Below, piece after piece: positions 1 through 9,439 of a DNA stretch of 64,000 nt (positions are counted from its first letter, which is position 1; every line of letters begins with the position of its first letter). The DNA comes from Collimonas antrihumi (GTDB taxonomy: Bacteria; Pseudomonadota; Gammaproteobacteria; Burkholderiales; Burkholderiaceae_D). The notes beneath the pieces were generated by a model that did no database searches, was not told the DNA's origin, and saw nothing but the letters and a program-made list of their open reading frames with translations. The translations under genes were made by a program, and so were the position numbers. Where the stretch lies: contig NZ_JAGQED010000003.1 in the NCBI RefSeq assembly GCF_018304965.1, positions 62,001 through 126,000 of the forward strand, in the 5' to 3' direction.

Positions 1-354
1 CTGGAAATGCCGCATCTGGCGCCGACGCCCTATATTGAAGGGCATCGCAGCGGTATCGATGCTGCCTTGGCCGAGCAAGGCTTGAAGCGCAATGTGCAGG
101 TGACGATTCCGTATTTTGCGCTGGTGCCGCATGTGCTGGCGAAATCGGATTTGATTTTTACCACCGGCCGGCAATTTGCCGAGCACATCATCGCGGATTG
201 GCCGATAGGCATGTTTACACTGCCGTTCGATATGCCGAAAATGCGTTTTTACATGCTGTGGCATGCGCGCTCGCATGTGGCGCCGGATGTGGTGTGGCTG
301 CGGCGGCTGATTGCCGAAGTGTCGGCCGACCTGGGCAAGTCGGGTAAAAAATAA
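1..354 (+). CDS. LysR-type regulator, C-terminal part (cut by window edge)
   Basis: The reading frame is already open at base 1 and ends at a TAA, so this is the last ~117 codons of a gene that begins outside the window. The segment 'LIFTTGRQFAEH' followed by 'LPFDMPKMRFYMLWHAR' and a closing 'VVWLRRLIAEV' is the end of a LysR substrate-binding domain, where the 'W..R...D....WLR' pattern is typical. The DNA-binding half is not visible, so its target cannot be judged. Family assignment is fairly secure; the effector is unknown. Confidence 0.75.
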   Translation: MEMPHLAPTPYIEGHRSGIDAALAEQGLKRNVQVTIPYFALVPHVLAKSDLIFTTGRQFAEHIIADWPIGMFTLPFDMPKMRFYMLWHARSHVAPDVVWLRRLIAEVSADLGKSGKK

Positions 355-357
355 GAA

Positions 358-478
358 AGAAGGGTGGGCAATGTTGCCCACGCTGTTACCGCGATAACCG
401 GAGTGCCGACTCTCGTGACACGGAAATAGGCATGTACGCGGAGTGAGTTCACGCGTGGGCACCAGTGCCCACACCCTA
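358..478. repeat. Paired GTGGGCA palindromes in intergenic gap
   Basis: The gap between the two convergent genes holds two hairpin-forming palindromes: GTGGGCAA-TG-TTGCCCAC at 364-381 and GTGGGCA-CCAG-TGCCCAC at 455-472. They are flanked by AGGGT on the left and ACCCT on the right, so the whole ~120 bp also reads as an inverted arrangement. This resembles an interspersed palindromic repeat and could double as a terminator for the convergent genes. No U-tract is present. Confidence 0.55.
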
Positions 479-489
479 CATCCGTTACC

Positions 490-1644
<1,155 letters not shown>

Positions 1645-1655
<11 letters not shown>

Positions 1656-3441
1656 CCAGGCCGTTGAACTGCAATGCCGCCAGGCTGGCGTACAAGCCGT
1701 TTTGGGCGACCAGTTCGGCGTGATTGCCGGTTTCGACTATATGGCCGTGTTCCAGCACGATGATGCGGTCGGCGCGCTGCACGGTAGCCAGGCGATGGGC
1801 GATGACCAGGGTAGTGCGGCCGACCATCGCCGCTTCCAGCGCGCCTTGTACGGCGCGTTCAGACTCGGCGTCGAGCGCGCTGGTGGCTTCATCCAGTAGC
1901 AACAGCGGCGGATTTTTCAACAGCGCACGGGCAATCGCAATACGCTGCCGCTGGCCGCCGGACAGACGCACGCCGCGTTCGCCGAGGAATGCCTGGTAGC
2001 CTTCCGGCAGACGTTCAATGAACTCATGGGCGGCAGCCATTTTTGCTGCGGCGATAACTTCTGCGTCGGTGGCGCCGACCCGGCCGTAGCGAATGTTTTC
2101 CATCGCATTGGCGGAGAAAATGATAGTGTCTTGCGGCACGATGCCGATGGCGTTGCGCAAGGTATGCAGATCGAGATATTTGATGTCGACGCCATCGAGC
2201 TTGACGCTGCCTTGCTGCGGATCGTAAAAGCGCAGCAACAGCTGGAACAGGGTGGTTTTGCCGGCGCCGGAAGGGCCGACCAGGGCGACGGTCTCACCCG
2301 GCCGGATGTCCAGCGACAGGCCAGACAGGGCGGCGCTCTCCGGGCGCGACGGATAGCGGAAACCGATGTTTTCCAAAGTTAATGCCGCACCTTGTACAGT
2401 GCGCGGCGGCAGCGTATCCGGCAGCAATACAGATTGCACCGGCGACTGCGCCGACAATAATTCCAGCAACCGTTCAGTGGCGCCGGCGGCGCGTTGAGCA
2501 TCGCCCATGACTTCGGCCAAGGCGCCGATGGAGCCCGCCAGCAACGCGGCGTACAAGATAAACTGGCCGAGCTCGCCGCCGCTCATGCGGCCCTGAACCA
2601 CGGCATGGGCGCCCAGCCAGAGCACAAACACGATGGCGCCGAACACCAGCAGGATCGCCATCATGGTCAGCAGGGAACGCGCGCGGATGCGTTCCATCGC
2701 TGTGCCGAAGGCATTTTCAATCGAGACGTCGAAGCGCTGCGCTTCAATGTTCTCATGGGTGAAGGCTTGCACCGTCGGCATCGCATTGAGAATCTCGCCA
2801 GCCATCGCCGAAGCATCGGCCACCCGGTCCTGCGAGGCGCGCGACAGCTTGCGCACGCGGCGGCCGTACCAGACGATCGGCAGCACCACCAGTGCCAGCA
2901 TGACCAGGATGATCGCGCTCAGCTTGACGCTGGTGATGAACAACATGATCATGCCGCCGATGAATAGCAGGGCGTTGCGCAAGGCCATCGAAATACTGGT
3001 GCCGACCAGCGCCTGGATCAGCGTGGTATCGGTGGTGATACGCGACAGCACTTCGCCAGTCTTGGTGGTTTCAAAAAACTGCGGGCTTTGCGTGACGACG
3101 TGCGAGTAGACCGCGCTGCGCAAGTCGGCCGTGACCCGCTCGCCAAGCCAGGACACCATGTAAAAGCGCGCCGCGGTGGCGACTCCCAACACGCAGGCGA
3201 CGCCGAACAAGGCCAGGAAATACATGTCGATGTGATTGGCGCCCTGAATGCCGCCGGTGCTGAAGCCCAGATCGATCATCTGCCGGAATGCATAGGGAAT
3301 CGCCAGGGTGGCGCCGGCGGCCACCAGCAGAGCCAGGCTGGCCATTACAAATTGCCGTTTATACGGGGCCAGGAAGGGAACCAGCCCGATGAGCGTGCTC
3401 AGACTGCGTTTTTCAGGTTCTTTGGAAGTGATGGTTGTCAT
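1645..3441 (-). CDS. ABC exporter half-transporter (membrane domain fused to ATPase)
   Basis: This ~598-aa protein is an MsbA-like type I exporter subunit that would dimerise in the inner membrane. The N-terminal half (~25-300) carries about six hydrophobic helices with the sequence 'FFETTKTGEVLSRITTDT' typical of the coupling region. The C-terminal ATPase has Walker A 'GPSGAGKTTL', Q-loop 'IVPQDTIIFSANAMENIRYG', signature '[16 protein letters not shown]', Walker B 'LLLLDEATSALD' and H-loop 'IAHRLATV'. The frame is open further upstream, but the family-like start is the ATG at 3441 ('MTTITSKEPEKRSL'); the upstream extension is low-complexity and built from a direct repeat. The substrate is unknown; lipid or drug export are both possible. 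Confidence 0.88.
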
Positions 3442-3502
3442 GTCGGTTTCAGTGGAGGGCAGCGCGATTCGCTGCAAGCTTGGTCTGGCAACGCTATTGC
3501 AA

Positions 3503-3556
3503 GGTCTTGCGACGAGGTCATATAACGAGGCCGAACTGCGTGGTCTTGCGACGAGG
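3503..3556. repeat. 15-bp direct repeat upstream of the ABC exporter
   Basis: GGTCTTGCGACGAGG occurs at 3503-3517 and 3542-3556, 39 bp apart, with a shorter AACGAGGCC between. It lies in the ~400-bp divergent gap (3442-3847) between the exporter and egtD. Apart from this repeat and an A/T-rich stretch near 3640-3710 that probably holds promoters, I see no gene there. Confidence 0.6.
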
Positions 3557-3847
3557 CCTCGCGAAAAATGGTTTTGTGTCAATATTTCATGTATTTGTAT
3601 TGCAATCGGTTAAAAGCCGGGCTCGAAATCGCCTGAAATATGCGTTCATACGCATTCTCTTGAAAGGGAACTTCATCCATTAAACGAATATCGATATACT
3701 TTGTACAGCGTGCCTGGCTTTGCGTAGCAGTTTGCGTTTGCTAGTGTAGTGGATGTTGCGCCGTAGCGCAGGCTCTCAATGGAGCGGAACCGAATTCCTG
3801 TAGTGAAATGTGTAATTTCTTAATGATTGCCATCTCAGGAGAATCCT

Positions 3848-4813
3848 TTGGCTCAATTGTCGCAACCAGCGCAAAATTGCGTTGCGCAGGACGAGATTCA
3901 GCAGCAACTGGTGGCCGGCCTGCTGGCGGCGCACGCACATACCTCTCCCAAATATCTGTACGACGTTCTCGGTTCTCGCCTGTTCGCCGCGATTTGCGAG
4001 CTGCCTGAGTATTATCCGACGCGTACCGAAACGGCGATCTTCGCGCTGCATGCGCAGCAGATTGCCGCTGCCGTCGGACCCGATGCGATTCTGATCGATC
4101 TGGGGGCAGGCAATTGCAGCAAGGCGGCACGGTTGTTTCCGAGTTTGCAGCCCAGGCAATATGTGGCTGTCGATATCTCGGTGCAATTCCTGGAGGAAGC
4201 GGTGAATGCGCTGCAGCAGCAATTTCCCCAGATCGAGATGACCTGCCTGGGCATGGATTTTTCTTCCGAGCTGGAGCTGCCGGCAGCGTTAGGCATGGAT
4301 CGCCGGCAGTTTTTTTATCCGGGGTCATCGATAGGTAATTTCGCGCCGCTGGAGGCGTTGATGTTCCTGCGCCGGATTCGCAAGGGCATCGGCAGCAGCG
4401 ACGGCAGCGGCCTGCTGATCGGGGTCGACCTGATCAAGGACAAGGCGATATTGAATCCGGCATACGACGACTCGCTGGGTGTCACCGCAGCGTTCAACCT
4501 GAATCTGCTGCATCATGTAAATCGCTTGCTGGATGCCGATTTCCGTCCGAAAGACTGGCGTCATCGGGCTTTCTACAATAGCGAACAGCATCGCATAGAA
4601 ATGCATCTGGAAGCCAGGCACGAGCTCACCGTCCATTGGCAGAATGGCGGCGTGCGGCGTTTTGCGCGGGGCGAGCGGATCCATACCGAAAGCAGCTACA
4701 AATACACCCGGGAAGGGTTTGTCGACATGTTGCAGCAAGCCGGATTCGGCGCGGTGCAGACCTGGTGCGATCCGAACAACTGGTTCATGGTTTGCCATGC
4801 CCAGGTAGCCTGA
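3848..4813 (+). CDS. egtD: L-histidine N-alpha-methyltransferase (ergothioneine biosynthesis)
   Basis: EgtD transfers three methyl groups from SAM to the alpha-amino group of histidine, giving hercynine, the first step of ergothioneine synthesis. The family signature 'PKYLYDVLGSRLFAAICELPEYYPTRTE' region is present near residues 34-62, followed by SAM motif I 'IDLGAGNCSKA' around residue 85, 'YVAVDIS' and 'FFYPGSSIGNF'. I chose the TTG at 3848 because AGGAGA (3837-3842) ends 5 nt before it and the resulting 321 aa match the family; an alternative TTG at 3827 overlaps that ribosome-binding site. egtB follows after 20 nt, so the two form an operon. Confidence 0.92.
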   Translation: MAQLSQPAQNCVAQDEIQQQLVAGLLAAHAHTSPKYLYDVLGSRLFAAICELPEYYPTRTETAIFALHAQQIAAAVGPDAILIDLGAGNCSKAARLFPSLQPRQYVAVDISVQFLEEAVNALQQQFPQIEMTCLGMDFSSELELPAALGMDRRQFFYPGSSIGNFAPLEALMFLRRIRKGIGSSDGSGLLIGVDLIKDKAILNPAYDDSLGVTAAFNLNLLHHVNRLLDADFRPKDWRHRAFYNSEQHRIEMHLEARHELTVHWQNGGVRRFARGERIHTESSYKYTREGFVDMLQQAGFGAVQTWCDPNNWFMVCHAQVA

Positions 4814-4833
4814 ACGAGCCTGACAGGAGCGCG

Positions 4834-6084
4834 ATGCAAAAGTTGAAAAATGCGTTGGCAAATAAGCCGGCAAATGAGCTGGCCAGAGCGTTTTCCACGA
4901 TACGCGGCCAGACCGGCAGGCTGGTGCAGCCGTTGTCGGCAGAGGATTGCTGCGTGCAATCGATGCCGGACGCCAGTCCTGCCAAATGGCATCTGGCGCA
5001 TACCACCTGGTTTTTTGAAACCTTCATCCTCGAACAATTTGAAACCGGCTTCCAGCCGTTTCATCCAGCCTTCCGGGTTCTGTTCAATTCGTATTATGAA
5101 GGAGTAGGCGAGCAGCACCCGCGTGCGCAACGCGGTTTGATGACCCGGCCTTCGCTGGCTGAAGTACAGGCTTATCGGCAGAACGTCGATCAACGGCTGC
5201 TGGCTTTGCTGGGGCAAGCACTGGCGCCGGACCTGAGGCAGCAATTGACTGCGCTGGTCGAACTTGGATTGCAGCACGAACAGCAGCATCAGGAATTAAT
5301 GCTGACCGATATCAAGCATTTGCTATCCATGAATCCCTTGCAGCCGCCGTACCTGACGTCGGATGCGATGGCAGAGGCGGCTGATAATACTGCTATGGCG
5401 ACGGCCTTGCAATGGCAGCCATTTGAAGCCGGGATTGTCGAGATCGGGCATGCCGGAAAGGGATTTTTTTTCGATAATGAAACGCCGCGGCACCGGCAGT
5501 TCGTCGAACCGTTTTCCATGGCGTCGCGACTGGTCAGCAACGGCGAATACCTGGCTTTTGTGGAAGCTGGCGGCTACCAGAATCCTTTGTTGTGGCTGGC
5601 TGCCGGCTGGGAATGGGTGCAGCAGCAGAAACTGACGCGGCCGTTATATTGGCAAGCGGCGTATACGCAATTCGATTCTTCCTGGCGCGAATTTACCTTG
5701 CACGGCTTGCAGCCGTTAGCCTTGCATGAGGCGGTCACCCACATTTCCTTTTTTGAAGCCGAGGCTTATGCGCGTTGGGCCGGCGCGCGGTTGCCCACCG
5801 AGGCGGAGTGGGAGCTTGCGGCGGCGGCCCAGGTAGCAGATTCCGCAGCAGATTACTTTGGCGTGGCCTGGCAATGGACCACCAGCAGCTATGCGCCATA
5901 TCCCGGCTATGTAGCATTGCCGGGAGCAGTGGGCGAATACAACGGCAAGTTCATGGTGAATCAATACGTGTTGCGTGGTTCTTCATTAGCCACGCCTGAC
6001 GGCCATGCACGCCTGAGTTATCGTAATTTTTTTCCTGCAACTGCGCGCTGGCAGTTCAGCGGAATCCGGCTGGCGCGTTCCTGA
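4834..6084 (+). CDS. egtB: Ergothioneine synthase EgtB (sulfoxide synthase)
   Basis: EgtB is a non-heme iron enzyme that joins hercynine to a thiol donor with O2. The ATG at 4834 has AGGAG at 4825-4829 and gives 416 aa. The DinB-like N-terminal domain carries the iron ligands 'HLAHTTWF' (H53/H56 region) and 'HEQQHQE' (H148-H152). The C-terminal FGE-sulfatase domain has 'PTEAEWE' and ends with 'YNGKFMVNQ...RGSS.ATP....R.SYRNFFP...RWQFSGIRLAR', diagnostic of EgtB. No EgtC amidohydrolase or EgtE lyase lies beside it, so either cysteine is the donor and a non-specific PLP lyase finishes the pathway, or those genes are elsewhere. A SenA-type selenoneine role is less likely because no senB/senC neighbours are present. 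Confidence 0.9.
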   Translation: MQKLKNALANKPANELARAFSTIRGQTGRLVQPLSAEDCCVQSMPDASPAKWHLAHTTWFFETFILEQFETGFQPFHPAFRVLFNSYYEGVGEQHPRAQRGLMTRPSLAEVQAYRQNVDQRLLALLGQALAPDLRQQLTALVELGLQHEQQHQELMLTDIKHLLSMNPLQPPYLTSDAMAEAADNTAMATALQWQPFEAGIVEIGHAGKGFFFDNETPRHRQFVEPFSMASRLVSNGEYLAFVEAGGYQNPLLWLAAGWEWVQQQKLTRPLYWQAAYTQFDSSWREFTLHGLQPLALHEAVTHISFFEAEAYARWAGARLPTEAEWELAAAAQVADSAADYFGVAWQWTTSSYAPYPGYVALPGAVGEYNGKFMVNQYVLRGSSLATPDGHARLSYRNFFPATARWQFSGIRLARS

Positions 6085-6095
6085 GTCTTTACGGC

Positions 6096-7001
6096 TTACA
6101 GCTTGCTCAAATGCGCGATCAGGAAATCCACAAACACGCGTACAGCAGGTAGCAAGCCTCTCTGGGTCGGATAGACCACCTGCACATGGCCGGCCGGCAT
6201 GGTCCATTCCGGCAGCACATGCACAAGGGTTCCCTGGCGCAGTTCTTCCATGCAGTAATCGCTCGGCAGCATGGTCAAGCCCAGGCTACGCAGCGCCGCC
6301 AGTTTGCGCAACGCAAAATCTTCTACCGCCAGCCGTGGTTCCGCCACCAGTTCGTAACGGTCGTTGTGCGGGCCATCGAGTTGCAGGTGGACGCGGCGGT
6401 CACGCTCGGCGGCGCCGAGGAAGGGCAGTTTCACCAGGTCGCGTGGATGCTGCGGAACTGCGTACCTGGACATCAGATCAGGCGCTGCCACCAGCAGGCC
6501 GGTGGCAGCGCGCAAACGCCTGGTAGCCAGGTTCGGATCTTCATCTTCTGGAGCTCTTACCCTTACTGCGACATCGATCCCTTCTTCCAGCAGGTTGACG
6601 CGGCGGTTGGTAAACACCAGGTCGATATTCACCTTCGGGTAGCGTTCCAGGAATGCCGGCAGCGCTGTGGCCACTTCGGACTGGGCAATCGGCACCACGC
6701 AGCTAACCCGTACCGTGCCGCTCGGTTCCGCCAGCGAGCTGGTGACTGCCAGCTCGGCCGCCTCGGCGGCGGCAATCACTACCTGGCAATGCTGGTAATA
6801 GCGATTGCCGAGGTCGGTCATGGCGATCCCGCGTGTGTTGCGCTGTAGCAACCTGGCACCCAGCCGGCTTTCCAGTTCCGATATGCGCCTGGATAAGCGT
6901 GATTTAGGGATGCCCAGGCTACGGCCGGCAGCTGTAAAACCGCCTTCCTGCACCACATTAGCGAAGAAATACAGATCGTTCAGATCTTGCATGATAATCA
7001 T
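6096..7001 (-). CDS. LysR-type transcriptional regulator, divergent to azoR
   Basis: The protein is ~300 aa with an N-terminal winged helix ('LNDLYFFANVVQEGGFTAAG RSLGIPKSRLSRRIS') of the AaeR/DsdC-like group that regulates adjacent oxidoreductases, and a substrate-binding domain beginning near residue 90. Starts at 7001 ('MIIMQDL') and 6992 are both possible; neither has a strong ribosome-binding site. Being divergently arranged with an azoreductase gene and having a palindrome over its own start, it probably controls itself and azoR in response to quinones or electrophiles. That last point is inference. Confidence 0.85.
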   Translation of the reverse strand: MIIMQDLNDLYFFANVVQEGGFTAAGRSLGIPKSRLSRRISELESRLGARLLQRNTRGIAMTDLGNRYYQHCQVVIAAAEAAELAVTSSLAEPSGTVRVSCVVPIAQSEVATALPAFLERYPKVNIDLVFTNRRVNLLEEGIDVAVRVRAPEDEDPNLATRRLRAATGLLVAAPDLMSRYAVPQHPRDLVKLPFLGAAERDRRVHLQLDGPHNDRYELVAEPRLAVEDFALRKLAALRSLGLTMLPSDYCMEELRQGTLVHVLPEWTMPAGHVQVVYPTQRGLLPAVRVFVDFLIAHLSKL

Positions 7002-7004
7002 CCA

Positions 7005-7024
7005 TTGTTCTGTATATAGAACAA
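7005..7024. promoter_or_regulatory. Palindromic operator candidate at the LysR start
   Basis: TTGTTCT-GTATAT-AGAACAA is a perfect 7-6-7 inverted repeat located 4 nt upstream of the LysR start codon at 7001. A related half site AGTTCTATTA follows near 7046-7055. LysR proteins bind T-N11-A dyads in such divergent regions, so this is a likely autoregulatory site. Confidence 0.6.
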
Positions 7025-7181
7025 TATATCTTATTTTTGCTATCTAGTTCTATTATCGATGCGGAGGTAGCATGTCATCAATGGTTCAGATAACCAGGTA
7101 AATCAAACTCTGTTGGCATCGTGATGTACGGATCGCTATAGATTTTGACCCACTCTTAATTTAATCGAAACGGCATATATC

Positions 7182-7799
7182 ATGAAACTCTTACATATTG
7201 ATTCCAGCATTCTCGGCGACGCTTCTGCCTCACGCCAACTGACCCGTGAAGTAGTGGCAACGCTGCAAGCCGCGGACCCTGATCTTGAACTGACTTACCG
7301 CGACCTCAGCAAAGACGTTACTGCCCATTTGAGCGGCGCGACTTTTGCGGCCAAGGGTACACCTGTGGAAAAACGCAATCTGTCGCAAAAGCTGGAAGTG
7401 GAACTGAACGAAGCGATTCTTAATGAATTCCTGGCAGCCGATGTGATCGTGCTCGGCGCGCCGATGTACAACTTCACCGTGCCGACCCAGCTCAAGGCAT
7501 GGATCGACCAGATTTGTGTCGCCGGCGTTACGTTCCGTTATAGCGACAAGGGCCCTGAAGGCCTGGTCAAAGGCAAGCGCGTCGTGATCGTGTCGACCGC
7601 AGGCGGCAAACATGTAGGCAGCCCTACTGGCATCGCCCATGAAGACTATCTGAAATTGGTGTTCGGCTTCATCGGGATTACCGATATCGAAATAGTTCGC
7701 GCCGACGGCCTTAACTATGGTCCTGAAGCGAAAGAAGCCGGCTTTGCGGCAGCGCGTACGCGTATCAACGATCTGACCAGCGCAGTGGCAATGGCTTGA
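7182..7799 (+). CDS. azoR: FMN-dependent NADH-azoreductase
   Basis: This 205-aa flavodoxin-fold protein is an AzoR/AcpD-type quinone and azo reductase that works as a cytoplasmic dimer and reduces quinones by two electrons. The N-terminus 'MKLLHIDSSILGDASASRQLT' is the FMN phosphate loop, 'APMYNFTVPTQLKAWIDQICVAGVTFRY' the central flavin and dimer motif, and 'VSTAGGKH' the last FMN contact. It stands alone with the divergent LysR upstream and a strong hairpin downstream. Its regulation by that LysR is inferred from the arrangement. Confidence 0.93.
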   Translation: MKLLHIDSSILGDASASRQLTREVVATLQAADPDLELTYRDLSKDVTAHLSGATFAAKGTPVEKRNLSQKLEVELNEAILNEFLAADVIVLGAPMYNFTVPTQLKAWIDQICVAGVTFRYSDKGPEGLVKGKRVVIVSTAGGKHVGSPTGIAHEDYLKLVFGFIGITDIEIVRADGLNYGPEAKEAGFAAARTRINDLTSAVAMA

Positions 7800-7870
7800 T
7801 TGGCCAGGGTTGAATCAAAGACCGCTTACCGCTTGCTGATTAACTGGTAACGGTCTGATCAGTTGGAATG

Positions 7871-7901
7871 GCACGAAAGAGCGCATTGCGCTCTTTCGTG
7901 C
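7871..7901. terminator. Bidirectional hairpin between azoR and the methyltransferase gene
   Basis: A perfect 14-bp stem GCACGAAAGAGCGC / GCGCTCTTTCGTGC with a 3-nt ATT loop sits between the two convergent genes. There is no long U-tract, but the stem strength and position fit a shared transcription terminator. Confidence 0.7.
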
Positions 7902-7909
7902 TATCTGCA

Positions 7910-9235
7910 TTACCGAATTTCATCTGTCGAAACGTGCCGCAGTAACAGCCGCTCCAGCGCATTGAGCGTCTCGAAGGACTCAAGGAAATCGGCAAAAAAA
8001 TCCTGATTGCTCGGCGCTGCGTGGCTAAATTCCGGTTCTTTCCGGATGGTGTCGAAGATTTGCTGGAAGCTGTTCTTGCCGTCGATATGACGTAAAATTT
8101 TTGCTCCGTATTTTCCGGGGTTCACTGTCAGCGCCATTCCTGAATGCTGATGATTGAGAGCAAACGGGCGTCCCTTGTTCGTACCGAATACCTGAGCCAT
8201 CAGCGGGCCGGTTAAAGGCTCGTGATAGAAAAACGGAACGTAATCGGCGTCGCCATACGGCGCTTTGCAGGTTGCCGACCGGGTGACATAAAATGAATGG
8301 GTGATGATGTCGCCAATCAGCAGTTCGCCGATTTCATATTGGCGCCGGGTTGATTGCTTCTTCAGGGTATCCAAATTCCGTGGCGGCTTTTTACCCAAGA
8401 CCATGTGCGGCAGGTAGGGCGAGCGTCCACGTCCAACATCCGTAAGCTCCAGGTTAAGACCGTGCGTATCCTGGATCCAGTCAAACAGCTGTCCCACCGT
8501 GTACGCTCTGTCCTGAGAGTGCAACAGCAAATCGTAGATGCCGGCATCGCCCAATTTATGGTCGTGATGCAGGTCTTCGCCACGCATGAACCAGTTCGAA
8601 GCGGGCAAGGTGTTTAAAATCTCCTTTGTGTTGCCGATCCTGGTGGCTACGTCTAATTCATTGCCACTGTCGCTATCGTCACTATTGTTATTCACCAGGC
8701 GCATCAACTCTTGCATCTGGTAGATGCCGGTGCGGCCATGGGTAGCATAGACCATGAGGCCCATGGCGCCAGTGTCTTTGAGCACGGCACGCAGCATCTT
8801 CAAGCCGGCGTCAGGATTTTCAAGATGGTGCAGGACGCCGCTGCAGTTGATGTAGTCGAATTTGCCTAGTTGAAGTTCGGGCAGGTTCAGCAGCGAATCC
8901 TGGACCCACGTGATATTTTTCAAGCCTCTGATATCTGCTCGCTCACGGGCAAGCGCTATGCTTGCCAGGCTTAAATCCAGATGTACGATTTCAGCATCGG
9001 TGTCGCGTAATTGTTCGGCCAGATAAATTGTAGCGTCACCGGTTCCGCCGCCTGCCACCAAGACCCGGAAGTGTTCCCTGAACGATTGTTTTCCTGAAAA
9101 GCAATAATGATTGATCATCGCCAGGCTTTCCAGCCAGGTTCTTGTCAATTGTTTTTTTTCGTCTTGCGGATTGCAGGGAGGGTAAGGCAGGGATTCATAC
9201 TGATCCCGTACTTTCGGTAGATAGTTGGCGGACAT
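7910..9235 (-). CDS. Class I SAM-dependent methyltransferase with a C-terminal extra domain
   Basis: The 441-aa protein has a Rossmann methyltransferase domain at about residues 50-170: motif I 'VLVAGGGTGDATIYLAEQL', acidic 'IVHLDLSLASIALAR', and 'FDYINCSGVLHHLENPDAGLKMLRAVLKDTG'. Residues ~290-441 form a second region with a winged-helix-like 'ILRHIDGKNSFQQIFDTIRKE', reminiscent of regulatory domains attached to some protein methyltransferases. The N-terminal 'YESLPYPPCNP' is a feature of this subgroup. It is a single gene between two unrelated units, so the substrate cannot be predicted. AGGT lies upstream of the ATG. Confidence 0.8.
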   Translation of the reverse strand: MSANYLPKVRDQYESLPYPPCNPQDEKKQLTRTWLESLAMINHYCFSGKQSFREHFRVLVAGGGTGDATIYLAEQLRDTDAEIVHLDLSLASIALARERADIRGLKNITWVQDSLLNLPELQLGKFDYINCSGVLHHLENPDAGLKMLRAVLKDTGAMGLMVYATHGRTGIYQMQELMRLVNNNSDDSDSGNELDVATRIGNTKEILNTLPASNWFMRGEDLHHDHKLGDAGIYDLLLHSQDRAYTVGQLFDWIQDTHGLNLELTDVGRGRSPYLPHMVLGKKPPRNLDTLKKQSTRRQYEIGELLIGDIITHSFYVTRSATCKAPYGDADYVPFFYHEPLTGPLMAQVFGTNKGRPFALNHQHSGMALTVNPGKYGAKILRHIDGKNSFQQIFDTIRKEPEFSHAAPSNQDFFADFLESFETLNALERLLLRHVSTDEIR

Positions 9236-9439
9236 GTAAGGACCTGGCTGAAGAAAGGTTTCTTGCTAAACAAATCGGGAATCGTATTGTCGCATTTATA
9301 GCCAGGCGGCAGTGCGCAGGATGCCGGTTTGTAGCTGGCGTCCTGCAACCCTGTGCAAGCCCGCGGCACGGTAATACCCGGGCTGTACTGAAATCGATTG
9401 CCGTGTGATCGCCACGACAATCAAATAATCAAAAAAAAA

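Noticed and set aside
4834-6084. Selenoneine synthase (SenA) instead of EgtB
   Set aside because: No senB glycosyltransferase-like or selenophosphate synthetase gene is adjacent, and egtD is directly upstream.
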